The notes: generated from the sequence alone by a model not told the origin. A stretch of 5,585 nucleotides of DNA from Luminiphilus sp. (GCA_024638905.1 JAHEJH010000041.1:1-5585); one strand, 5' to 3'; numbered from the stretch's first letter, positions 1 through 5,585 are shown. A program made the numbers and translations.

Positions 1-787
1 CAGCGCCGGACATCCAGCCGCTATAGGGAAACCCCCAGGCATTGGCGTGGAACATCGATGGCAGCATCAGGATCACGTCCCGCTCCTGCACGGCAAAGCT
101 GTCTACGGAACGCGAGGCCAGCGCATGCAGGTAGGTGGTTTTCTGGCTGTATGCCACGCCCTTGGGATTACCCGTAGTGCCACTCGTATAGCAAATACCG
201 GCGGCCGCGTTCTCTTCGGGCTCAGGCCATAGAAAAGCCTCCTCCGTATCGCGCAACAATGACTCATATGACACGGCGCGCGCATCACTCAGCGCGGCGA
301 CAGCATCGTCACCGCCCCCCGACACAATTACATGCTCGACATCGGGAATGAGCGGCAGGACCGGCAAAAAGCTGTCGATTAATCGCGCATCGAGAATCAG
401 AAATCGGTCGCTAGCATGATTAATAATGTACGCGACGTGCTCTGCAGAGAGCCGACAATTTAGGGTATGCAACACCGCGCCCAATGACGGCACCGCCAAA
501 TACGTTTCAAGGTGTTGCGTGCTGTTCCACATAAACGTGCCGACGCGGTCTCCGGGCACGATGCCCAGGCGCGTCAGCGCGTTCGCAAGACGTGCACTGT
601 TTGCGTCAATCTCCGCGTAACTGCGCCAGTGGATTTGCCGACCATCGTAATCACCGACGCGACTGGTACTGAAATGTCGCGCACCGAACCGATGTAGCGT
701 CTTCACCCCCAGCGGGGTGTTCATCATGGTGCTCATCATGGTGTTCTTCACGGTGTTCTTCACGGTGTTCTTCATGGTGCTGGGCAT
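1..787 (-). CDS. AMP-forming acyl-CoA ligase (fatty-acid-CoA ligase type), C-terminal part beyond the window
   Basis: This enzyme would activate a carboxylic acid with ATP and CoA, through an acyl-adenylate, in the cytoplasm. 262 codons are visible, roughly half of a family member (about 540 residues); the end lies off the left edge. The ATP-binding signature YTSGTTGNPKG is at residues 200-210. The N-terminal domain shows family blocks: YAEIDANSARLANAL (57-71), GDRVGTFMWN (79-88), AVLHTLNCRL (104-113) and AYIINHASDR (119-128); MFHANAWG (245-252) follows the signature. Conserved-looking sequence begins near MMNTPLGVKTL (21-31). The start is uncertain: I chose ATG at 787, 5 bases after the upstream kinase stop, with GGGGGA 12 bases before it. 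ATG/GTG codons within the following repeat are alternatives. It is last of the three leftward genes seen and is probably translated by coupling to the kinase. The substrate cannot be read; medium- or long-chain or branched acids fit the family. Confidence 0.93.
   Translation of the reverse strand, partial: MPSTMKNTVKNTVKNTMMSTMMNTPLGVKTLHRFGARHFSTSRVGDYDGRQIHWRSYAEIDANSARLANALTRLGIVPGDRVGTFMWNSTQHLETYLAVPSLGAVLHTLNCRLSAEHVAYIINHASDRFLILDARLIDSFLPVLPLIPDVEHVIVSGGGDDAVAALSDARAVSYESLLRDTEEAFLWPEPEENAAAGICYTSGTTGNPKGVAYSQKTTYLHALASRSVDSFAVQERDVILMLPSMFHANAWGFPYSGWMSGA
716..787 (-). repeat. Six-unit 12-base in-frame tandem repeat spanning the ligase start
   Basis: Plus-strand units are 716 ggtgttcatcat, 728 ggtgctcatcat, 740 ggtgttcttcac, 752 ggtgttcttcac, 764 ggtgttcttcat and 776 ggtgctgggcat. 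On the coding strand these read, in order, MPST, MKNT, VKNT, VKNT, MMST and MMNT. Two units are identical, the third differs from them by one base, and the unit at 776 is the most diverged. Every unit begins with ATG or GTG. Because the unit is 12 bases, gain or loss of units keeps the frame. Related ligases usually start shortly before the block equivalent to MMNTPL, so the extra units look like duplications of the native start. Confidence 0.92.
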
Positions 788-792
788 GCGGA

Positions 793-1818
793 CTACCAGT
801 CCCCCGCCGCCGCAGCTTGTGCCTCAGCCAAGAGTGCGGGCACGTCGTACTCCAGGCCTCGCGCGTAGTCAGAATCGAGCTTGCCCGCGACATGCAGACC
901 GTAGGCTCCCTCGATGATGGCCGCCAACCGCCAGAAGGCCAACGCCATGTAGAAGTTCATATGGTTGAGTGGGCGTCCTAGTGACTCTGCCCAGCGACCG
1001 GCTAGCTCTCGTCGACTGACGACGCCAGCGCGTCGTGACACCGATTGCAATGCACTGAAAGCAGGCGGCTCCTGTGTTCGATAATCACCCCAAAACATGA
1101 GCATCAGTGCGACGTCCATATAACAGTCGCCCACTGTGGCGAGCTCCCAGTCGATGATCGCTAGGATCTCCGGCTTCTCCTTGGAAGCCAATGTGTTATC
1201 GAGATGGTAATCCCCGTGAATAACAGCGGGCGCTGACGCTGCGGGCACATTGCGCTCCAGCCACTCTCCCAGAGAGAAAAGTTCGGGCAGTTCCCTTACC
1301 GCGTGCTCCCTGCGAACGTCCAGCCAGCGCTCAATCTGGCGCTCAACAAAACGCTCGGGACGCCCTAGCTTCTGCAACGCTTGCAGGTCAGTAGGCACGG
1401 CGTGTAACGCGGCCAACTGATCGATCAGGTCCTCACCGAGACGGTTCACACTGTCACCCGAGTCGGCATACGCCACCGGCAAGGCATCGGTCAGCGCCAC
1501 ACCATCGACCCATTCTTGCACCAGAAACGGCCTGCCAATCACCGCCTCATCCTCGCACCAGGCCAGCACACCTGGCGCCTTGACCGGATAATCTGCTATC
1601 GCCTGCAGGATTTGCGCCTCCCGCTGGATGCCTCGCGCAGACGTTGGCGAAATATCATCAGCGGGGGGTGTTCGGACCACACAGGCTCTTTCGCCGTCGC
1701 GGAACTGCCATGTCAGGTTGGAGTTGCCGCCGGTCAGGGCCGACACGAACTCAGCTTGCTCCCATCCCAGAGAGCCGCGGAGCCAGTTAGCAATCTGCTC
1801 GGTAGCCTCCAAACTCAT
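793..1818 (-). CDS. APH-fold phosphotransferase of the acyl-CoA-metabolism type (ACAD10/11 N-domain / LvaA-like)
   Basis: This is a 341-residue kinase-fold protein, probably cytoplasmic. Brenner's catalytic motif HGDYHLDNTL is at residues 201-210 (catalytic D203, metal-binding N208) and the metal-binding IIDWELATVGD at 221-231 (D223). The N-terminal lobe has GGNSNLTW (30-37), CVVRTPP (46-52) and the helix glutamate in QREAQIL (65-71). APH-family proteins next to acyl-CoA dehydrogenases are known to phosphorylate the hydroxyl of hydroxyacyl-CoAs rather than antibiotics; that role here is inferred from context. The start is ATG at 1818, overlapping the SDR stop. An upstream in-frame ATG at 1902 would add 28 residues of non-homologous sequence inside the SDR gene and is not used. 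There is no clear Shine-Dalgarno, which fits translational coupling. The residue after the conserved R49 is T where R or K is common in relatives. An aminoglycoside-resistance role is unlikely. Confidence 0.93.
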   Translation of the reverse strand: MSLEATEQIANWLRGSLGWEQAEFVSALTGGNSNLTWQFRDGERACVVRTPPADDISPTSARGIQREAQILQAIADYPVKAPGVLAWCEDEAVIGRPFLVQEWVDGVALTDALPVAYADSGDSVNRLGEDLIDQLAALHAVPTDLQALQKLGRPERFVERQIERWLDVRREHAVRELPELFSLGEWLERNVPAASAPAVIHGDYHLDNTLASKEKPEILAIIDWELATVGDCYMDVALMLMFWGDYRTQEPPAFSALQSVSRRAGVVSRRELAGRWAESLGRPLNHMNFYMALAFWRLAAIIEGAYGLHVAGKLDSDYARGLEYDVPALLAEAQAAAAGDW

Positions 1819-1820
1819 CA
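1816..1820 (-). other. TGATG stop-start overlap between SDR and kinase genes
   Basis: On the minus strand TGA (1820-1818) ends the SDR and ATG (1818-1816) starts the kinase, sharing one base. There is no purine-rich ribosome site directly before the kinase ATG, so reinitiation by ribosomes ending the SDR is the likely route. This fixes the kinase start and ties the two products in amount. Confidence 0.88.
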
Positions 1821-2546
1821 CACCACACCGAAGCTGGACAACAGGCCACCATCCACTGGCACTTCTGCGCCCGTCATGTATCGACTCTGAGCCACCCAAC
1901 ACACCACTTCGGCGACTTCGCGATCTTCGGCAAATCGTCGCAACGGAATTTGCTGAGTCATTTTATCGAGTGCGGCCTGGCTCAGTTCGGATGTCATCTC
2001 GGTCAACACCAAACCAGGGATCACGAGATTGGCCGTGATCGCCTTGGGCGCTAATTCAATCGCCAGCGCCTTGGTAAGCCCTGACAACCCGGCTTTAGAG
2101 GAGGCATAGGCCGAATCGCCAGGGAACCCACGGAACCCGACTACCGCACCCACATTGATTACCGAGCAACCTTCGCTCATATGAGGCACAGCGGCCCGGG
2201 TCATATTCATGGCGCCCGTGAGATTGACCTGCAGTACCTCTTGCCATGCGTCGTCGGCCAAGCGGTGCACCTTGCCGCCGCGGTGCACGCCCGCGTTGTT
2301 GACCAACACAGTAACGCGGCCGAATCGCGCCACGATCGCGTCAACGGTCTCGCTGACTGACACCGAATCCGCCACGTCGCACTGGAACCCCGCCGCGGAC
2401 TCTCCGAGCGACTGCGCAAGTGCCATCACGGATTCTCCCCGTGCGATCAGTACTACCTTGTGCCCAGATTCCACTGCCATTCGCGCGATCGCCGCACCAA
2501 TCCCCCGCGAGGCACCGGTTACGACCCAAACTGCATCGCCCGCCAT
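1818..2546 (-). CDS. Short-chain dehydrogenase/reductase (FabG-like) with Ala at the catalytic Ser position
   Basis: This is a 242-residue classical SDR, of usual size, with a Rossmann fold binding a nicotinamide cofactor. The nucleotide loop TGASRGIG is at residues 10-17; R14, R36 and the lack of an acid after beta-2 suggest NADP(H). CDVAD (56-60), NNAG (83-86) and N108 of the catalytic tetrad are present, with Y147 and K151 in YASSK (147-151). The expected serine lies 13 residues before the tyrosine; here that residue is A134 in INVGAVVG (130-137), and the codon is clearly GCG. The C-terminal VPVDGG block (229-234) is intact. The start is ATG at 2546, preceded by AGGAG at 8-base spacing; an in-frame ATG at 2570 lies upstream of that site and is rejected. 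It is first gene of the leftward operon. A 3-oxo/hydroxyacyl-CoA reductase or a 4-oxoacyl-CoA reductase fits the context, but activity may be reduced or altered without the serine. Confidence 0.94.
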   Translation of the reverse strand: MAGDAVWVVTGASRGIGAAIARMAVESGHKVVLIARGESVMALAQSLGESAAGFQCDVADSVSVSETVDAIVARFGRVTVLVNNAGVHRGGKVHRLADDAWQEVLQVNLTGAMNMTRAAVPHMSEGCSVINVGAVVGFRGFPGDSAYASSKAGLSGLTKALAIELAPKAITANLVIPGLVLTEMTSELSQAALDKMTQQIPLRRFAEDREVAEVVCWVAQSRYMTGAEVPVDGGLLSSFGVV

Positions 2547-2554
2547 AATGTTTA

Positions 2555-2559
2555 CTCCT
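2555..2559 (-). promoter_or_regulatory. Shine-Dalgarno deciding the SDR start
   Basis: The minus strand reads AGGAG (2559-2555), then 8 bases, then ATG at 2546. This selects the start MAGDAVWV over the in-frame ATG at 2570, which would place the site inside the coding region. Confidence 0.85.
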
Positions 2560-2562
2560 GAA

Positions 2563-2583
2563 TTGCGCATCTATGCGCCGCAA
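2563..2583. promoter_or_regulatory. Inverted repeat in the SDR operon leader, candidate operator
   Basis: The plus strand has GCGCAT (2565-2570), CT, then ATGCGC (2573-2578), a perfect 6-base inverted repeat with a 2-base centre. An outer pair TTGCG (2563-2567) and CGCAA (2579-2583) also matches. It lies just before the SDR ribosome site and just downstream of the proposed leftward promoter, a usual place for a repressor operator (for example TetR-type). No regulator gene is in the window. It could also form a small leader hairpin. Confidence 0.4.
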
Positions 2584-2595
2584 ACCTTTGAATTT

Positions 2596-2625
2596 CTTAT
2601 CGGTCTCGTTGCTTGTTTGCGTCTA
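2596..2625 (-). promoter_or_regulatory. Possible sigma70-type promoter for the leftward operon
   Basis: Minus-strand TAGACG (2625-2620; 4 of 6 to TTGACA), an 18-base spacer and GATAAG (2601-2596; 4 of 6 to TATAAT). The start would be near 2589, giving a leader of about 43 bases that includes the inverted repeat and the ribosome site. The match is moderate; location between divergent genes supports it. Confidence 0.3.
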
Positions 2626-2638
2626 GCAAGTCTAAACT
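2609..2638 (+). promoter_or_regulatory. Weak candidate promoter for the rightward genes
   Basis: Plus-strand TTGCTT (2609-2614), an 18-base spacer and TAAACT (2633-2638). It overlaps the proposed leftward promoter, so the two would compete or share control. GTCTA is directly repeated at 2621-2625 and 2630-2634. Both hexamers are imperfect, so this is tentative. Confidence 0.2.
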
Positions 2639-2651
2639 AGCGGCCTGATTT

Positions 2652-2690
2652 GGCAACCCTGTCGGTTGTCTTAGGGCTTCAGTGCCCAAG
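2652..2690 (+). other. Two adjacent stem-loops in the acyl-CoA dehydrogenase leader
   Basis: First stem: GGCAACC (2652-2658) with GGTTGTC (2664-2670), 7 pairs including one G-U, loop of 5. Second stem: CTT-a-GGGC (2670-2677) with GCCCAAG (2684-2690), 7 pairs with one bulged A, loop of 6. They share or abut position 2670 and end 12 bases before the ribosome site. Neither is followed by a T-run, so they do not look like terminators. They could stabilise the mRNA, bind a regulator, or be chance. Confidence 0.3.
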
Positions 2691-2702
2691 ATAGGTACCC
2701 CG

Positions 2703-2708
2703 AGGAGG
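2703..2708 (+). promoter_or_regulatory. Strong Shine-Dalgarno before a GTG start
   Basis: AGGAGG at 2703-2708 with 7 bases to GTG at 2716. The near-perfect site supports the GTG as the true start of the acyl-CoA dehydrogenase, with no ATG competing nearby. Confidence 0.9.
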
Positions 2709-2715
2709 TAAAAGC

Positions 2716-4008
2716 GTGTGGTCATTTGAAACAGACCCGGAATTTCAGGCATCACTGGACTGGATCGACGAGTTCACCAAAGAGGAAATTGAACCTCTTG
2801 ATCTCGTGTTTCGCGAACCCGGCGACCCCTGGGACCCCAACTCCCCTGCTTTTGCTGCGATGGCGCCGGTAAGAGAGGTCGTCAAGCAAAAACACCTTTG
2901 GGCCTGCCATCTGGAACCTGAATTGGGGGGGCAAGGCTATGGCCAGGTCAACCTTGGTTTAATGAACGAAATTCTAGGGCGGAGTCGTTTCGGACCCAGT
3001 GTCTTTGGCTGCCAAGCACCGGACTCGGGGAACGCAGAAATTCTGGCTAAATTCGGCACGCCTGAGCAAAAAGAGAAATACCTAAAGCCCCTGCTCAATG
3101 CAGAAATCGCCTCCTGCTATTCGATGACAGAGCCCCAAGCGGGTGCCGATCCTGGAGAGTTTCTGTGCACCGCAACCCGAGACGGTGATGATTGGATCAT
3201 CAACGGTGAGAAGTGGTTTGCCTCCCACGCCCGGTTTTCTGCTTTCCTACTCGTGATGGTCGTGACCAATCCGGATGCCCCCATCCACGAGGGTGCTTCC
3301 ATCTTTTTGGTCGAGCAAGGCACGCCCGGCATGGAGATCATCCGCAACTCGGCGGTTGGCCCCTACATAGAACAAGGCGACGGTGTGCATGCCTATATCT
3401 CATTCAAGGACTGCCGAGTCCCCGCAGAGAACCTTTTGGGTAGCGAAGGGCAGGGTTTCCATGTGGCGCAAACCCGTCTAGGTGGTGGTCGTGTGCACCA
3501 CGCCATGCGCACAGTCGGCGTCATCAGGCGCGCAATTGATATGATGTGTGAGCGCGCTCTGAGTCGTCGCACCAAAGGCGAACTGCTGGCCGACAAGCAG
3601 ATGACCCAGGAAAAAATTGCTGACGCTTACACCATGATGATGCAGTACCGACTGCACGTGCTCTATACCGCGTGGTTGATCGACAAACATAAGGAGTACA
3701 ACCGGGAGGTGCGTAAGGAAATTGCTGCAATCAAGGCAGCCACACCGAAAGTGCTGGTGGAGATCGTCTCTCGAGCGATGCATCTGCACGGCAGTCTCGG
3801 CAGTTCTGACGAGACGCCACTCGCGAATATGTGGGCTAACATCCCGGAGTTAGGCGTGGTCGATGGGCCGACAGAGGTCCATAAGGTCGCAGTCGCCAAA
3901 GCCGTATTGCGTAACTACTCTGCCCACGATGCGCTCTTCCCCAGCTATCACACACCGACCCAACGCAACAAAGCGCTGGAGAAGTATGGGCATTTTTTGC
4001 CAACCTAA
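2716..4008 (+). CDS. Acyl-CoA dehydrogenase, ACAD10/11 (LvaC-like) type
   Basis: This is a 430-residue flavoprotein of the acyl-CoA dehydrogenase fold, probably cytoplasmic and FAD-dependent. The N-terminal helical domain runs to about residue 130 and includes APDSGNAEIL (101-110), a block I associate with the ACAD11-like branch. The flavin-binding strand block is YSMTEPQAGAD (135-145), followed by NGEKWFASHAR (163-173). The C-terminal helical domain contains LGGGRVHHAMR (255-265) and VVDGPTEVHK (381-390). In classical members the catalytic base is the glutamate of the YEGT block; the aligned residue here is D383, as in ACAD10/11. It starts with GTG and a strong ribosome site. Relatives paired with APH-fold kinases eliminate phosphate from phospho-acyl-CoA and/or handle 2-methyl-branched or long-chain acyl-CoAs; which applies here is inference from the divergent kinase gene. 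First gene of the rightward group. Confidence 0.95.
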   Translation: MWSFETDPEFQASLDWIDEFTKEEIEPLDLVFREPGDPWDPNSPAFAAMAPVREVVKQKHLWACHLEPELGGQGYGQVNLGLMNEILGRSRFGPSVFGCQAPDSGNAEILAKFGTPEQKEKYLKPLLNAEIASCYSMTEPQAGADPGEFLCTATRDGDDWIINGEKWFASHARFSAFLLVMVVTNPDAPIHEGASIFLVEQGTPGMEIIRNSAVGPYIEQGDGVHAYISFKDCRVPAENLLGSEGQGFHVAQTRLGGGRVHHAMRTVGVIRRAIDMMCERALSRRTKGELLADKQMTQEKIADAYTMMMQYRLHVLYTAWLIDKHKEYNREVRKEIAAIKAATPKVLVEIVSRAMHLHGSLGSSDETPLANMWANIPELGVVDGPTEVHKVAVAKAVLRNYSAHDALFPSYHTPTQRNKALEKYGHFLPT

Positions 4009-4087
4009 GAGAGCGACACGGTCGCATCAATGAGCGCTGGCGGAGCCTGATCATCCGCCCGCCCGAGCAACAAAAAGGGGATGCTCG
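4009..4087 (+). other. 79-base gap with a weak hairpin, no terminator seen
   Basis: GGCGGA (4039-4044) and TCCGCC (4054-4059) can form a 6-pair stem with a 9-base loop, but a T-run does not follow; the downstream sequence is CAAAAAGGGG. Read-through from the acyl-CoA dehydrogenase into the PQQ gene is therefore plausible. No convincing promoter was seen in the gap. Confidence 0.45.
4075..4080 (+). promoter_or_regulatory. Shine-Dalgarno for the heme-c/PQQ gene
   Basis: AAGGGG at 4075-4080 with 7 bases to ATG at 4088. An ATG at 4081 is in another frame and opens a short shadow reading frame, so 4088 is the start. Confidence 0.75.
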
Positions 4088-5585
4088 ATGAACGGATCTT
4101 TGCTTTTCAAGGCCGCGCAGGCCCGCATCAAACAGATCGCAACCATGGGTCTGGCTGCGGCGATATCACCGCTCTCCTGGGCAGCCACGGACACCGGCGA
4201 GAGCCTTTACGGTCAGCACTGTGCGGGTTGTCATGCCGCGACACTGAGGGGCTCCGCCCACGGCGCCGTCCTTTCCGGCCCGGCATTTGCAGACAAGTGG
4301 TCCGCGGCCTCCGCTCAATCTTTTCTTGCTTACCAAATGTCGGAGATGCCTCCGGGTGAAGCCCAAAGCCTGTCGCCGGTGCAGCATGCCGCGATCGCGC
4401 AATACGTGATTAGCCAATCCGATCTTGAGGCGGACTCATTACTGGTGAGCTCAGCACAAACACTCACCAGCGCTACACCAGACGATGTCGAAATGGTGGA
4501 GTTTGCCGCGGCAGGCAGCGTGATGGATATGGCGCGCAGTGCCGGCGCATTCTCAATGCGGCGCGTTGACCCGTTCAGGCCGGTAAGTACTGATGAACTC
4601 AACCGGCCTGACGCAGCAGATTGGCTAAATTGGCGGAGAACCCCCGACGGGCACGGACACAGCCCTCTGACGAAAATCACCAGAGACAACGTGTCGCGTC
4701 TGAGCATGAGCTGGTCGATGGCCATGCACGAAGGCAGCAATCAACCCACACCGTTGGTCCGAGACGGGGTGATGTTTCTGACCCATGCCCACAACAAAAT
4801 TCAAGCCATTGAAGCTGGGACAGGGGAGCTGATCTGGGAATATCAATACGCATTCCCCCCCGCTTCAAAGATGCTTGGCGGCCCTACCCGCAATATCGCA
4901 CTCTGGCAGGACCGACTGTTCTTGGCGACCTATGACGCCGCCATCGTGGCCATCGATGCGACAACCGGAGCCGAACTCTGGCGCACCGAAAAAGCCGACT
5001 ATCGAGAAGCCTTTACCCACAGCGCCGGCCCTATAGTCGCTAACGGCATTGTCGTCAGCGGCATCAATGGCTGTGAGCTGTTCACTCAAGACGGCTGCTT
5101 CATTACCGGGCACGACCCTACAACGGGCGTTGAGCTGTGGCGCACCGCCACACTGGCGGAGCCGGGCACGCCTGAATACGCCACCTGGGGTAATGTCGCA
5201 CCGGATCGCCGCGGGGGTGGCGACATCTGGATCGCCGGATCCTACGACCCCGAGCTGGATCTGGTGTACTTCGGCACTTCGCAGCCTAAGCCCTGGGCGG
5301 CGCCCAGTCGCGGCATGTCGGTCGAAGATGCCGCTCTCTACACCAACGCCACGCTGGCAGTAAGACCCAAAACAGGGGAGCTGGTCTGGCACTTCCAGCA
5401 TATCCCCGGCGAAACCATCGATATGGAAGTCGGTTTCGAACGGATACTCGCTGATATTGATGGGGAGCAAACACTGCTGACCGTCGGCAAAGACGGCATT
5501 TTGTGGAAGCTGAATCGCGCCACCGGCGAATATCTGGATCTACTCGACACCATGGGACAGACCATTTTTGCGGTGGATCGTGAAA
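4088..5585 (+). CDS. Exported PQQ-type quinohemoprotein dehydrogenase with N-terminal cytochrome c domain, 3' end beyond the window
   Basis: 499 codons are visible with no stop. Residues 1-32 look like a Sec signal peptide: basic K8, R13 and K16, a hydrophobic stretch, and S-W-A before a likely cut after A32. A heme-c domain follows at about 36-110, with CAGCH (45-49) and the probable axial methionine M87 in SEMPPGE. Residues 111-175 form a linker I do not recognise. From about 176 there is a PQQ beta-propeller: tryptophan-docking repeats AGTGELIW (243-250), ATTGAELW (291-298), PTTGVELW (344-351), PKTGELVW (427-434) and RATGEYL (477-483). E330 in NGCE fits the PQQ/metal ligand of alcohol dehydrogenases, and D414 in EDAALYTN fits the catalytic aspartate region. 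C329 and C337 could form a disulfide; the adjacent cysteine pair of methanol dehydrogenases is absent. It would oxidise an alcohol (or similar) in the periplasm and pass electrons to its own heme. An N-terminal heme domain is known in polyvinyl-alcohol dehydrogenases, while many quinohemoproteins carry it at the C-terminus. The substrate is unknown. Confidence 0.93.
   Translation, partial: MNGSLLFKAAQARIKQIATMGLAAAISPLSWAATDTGESLYGQHCAGCHAATLRGSAHGAVLSGPAFADKWSAASAQSFLAYQMSEMPPGEAQSLSPVQHAAIAQYVISQSDLEADSLLVSSAQTLTSATPDDVEMVEFAAAGSVMDMARSAGAFSMRRVDPFRPVSTDELNRPDAADWLNWRRTPDGHGHSPLTKITRDNVSRLSMSWSMAMHEGSNQPTPLVRDGVMFLTHAHNKIQAIEAGTGELIWEYQYAFPPASKMLGGPTRNIALWQDRLFLATYDAAIVAIDATTGAELWRTEKADYREAFTHSAGPIVANGIVVSGINGCELFTQDGCFITGHDPTTGVELWRTATLAEPGTPEYATWGNVAPDRRGGGDIWIAGSYDPELDLVYFGTSQPKPWAAPSRGMSVEDAALYTNATLAVRPKTGELVWHFQHIPGETIDMEVGFERILADIDGEQTLLTVGKDGILWKLNRATGEYLDLLDTMGQTIFAVDRE

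Noticed and set aside
651..917. Open frames on both strands over the 12-base repeat, giving His/Glu-rich (minus) or Phe/Val-rich (plus) repetitive peptides
   Set aside because: They are other-frame readings of the repeat at the start of the ligase gene and the end of the kinase gene; the ligase frame has clear family motifs on the minus strand, and neither peptide resembles a known protein.
793..1818. Aminoglycoside-resistance gene
   Set aside because: The APH fold is shared, but the context of acyl-CoA ligase, SDR and acyl-CoA dehydrogenase and the ACAD10/11-like motifs fit acyl-CoA metabolism.
1819..1902. 28-residue N-terminal extension of the kinase from an ATG at 1902
   Set aside because: It lies wholly within the SDR coding region in another frame, has no family-like sequence, and the TGATG junction gives a natural start at 1818.
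1516..2640. Plus-strand open frames of 124, 136 and 143 codons opposite the kinase and SDR
   Set aside because: They are antisense to well-supported conserved genes and have low-complexity Arg/Ser/Thr-rich products typical of GC-rich shadow frames.
4039..4059. Hairpin after the acyl-CoA dehydrogenase as a rho-independent terminator
   Set aside because: The stem is only 6 pairs with a 9-base loop and is not followed by a T-run.
4865..5470. Minus-strand 201-codon open frame opposite the PQQ propeller
   Set aside because: The plus-strand frame is continuous across it with repeated tryptophan-docking motifs; the antisense product shows no motif.

Overview
This window looks like part of a catabolic gene cluster for acyl-CoA substrates in a Gram-negative, aerobic bacterium. 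A marine or environmental gammaproteobacterium is my best guess. It rests on moderate-to-high GC, a periplasmic heme-c/PQQ enzyme, and the general look of the acyl-CoA dehydrogenase and phosphotransferase. No taxonomic marker is present, so the assignment is inference.

Layout: two gene groups diverge from a central control region at about 2547-2715. Leftward (minus strand), in order of transcription, are a short-chain dehydrogenase/reductase (SDR, 2546-1818), an aminoglycoside-phosphotransferase-fold kinase (APH, 1818-793) and an AMP-forming acyl-CoA ligase (787 to the window edge, 3' end missing). The SDR stop and APH start share one base (TGATG), and only 5 bases separate the APH stop from the ligase start, so these three are almost certainly one operon. 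Rightward (plus strand) are an acyl-CoA dehydrogenase with a GTG start (ACAD, 2716-4008) and, after 79 bases with no convincing terminator, an exported protein with an N-terminal heme-c domain fused to a PQQ-type beta-propeller (4088 to the window edge, 3' end missing).

How the genes may work together: APH-fold kinase, ACAD, acyl-CoA ligase and SDR is the gene set known from 4-hydroxyacyl-CoA breakdown (the lva levulinate pathway of Pseudomonas putida, and the fused kinase-dehydrogenase proteins ACAD10/ACAD11 of animals). In that chemistry a hydroxyacyl-CoA is phosphorylated, and the ACAD-fold enzyme removes phosphate to give an enoyl-CoA. Here the PQQ enzyme could oxidise an alcohol in the periplasm to supply the acid that the ligase activates. 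The gene set is read directly from sequence; the joint pathway and its substrate are inference.

Odd features: a six-unit, 12-base in-frame tandem repeat forms the start of the ligase gene, and every unit carries an ATG or GTG. The SDR has alanine where the family's catalytic serine belongs. The ACAD has aspartate where classical ACADs have their catalytic glutamate. A small inverted repeat sits in the leader of the SDR operon. I saw no tRNA, rRNA, CRISPR array, insertion sequence or prophage feature.
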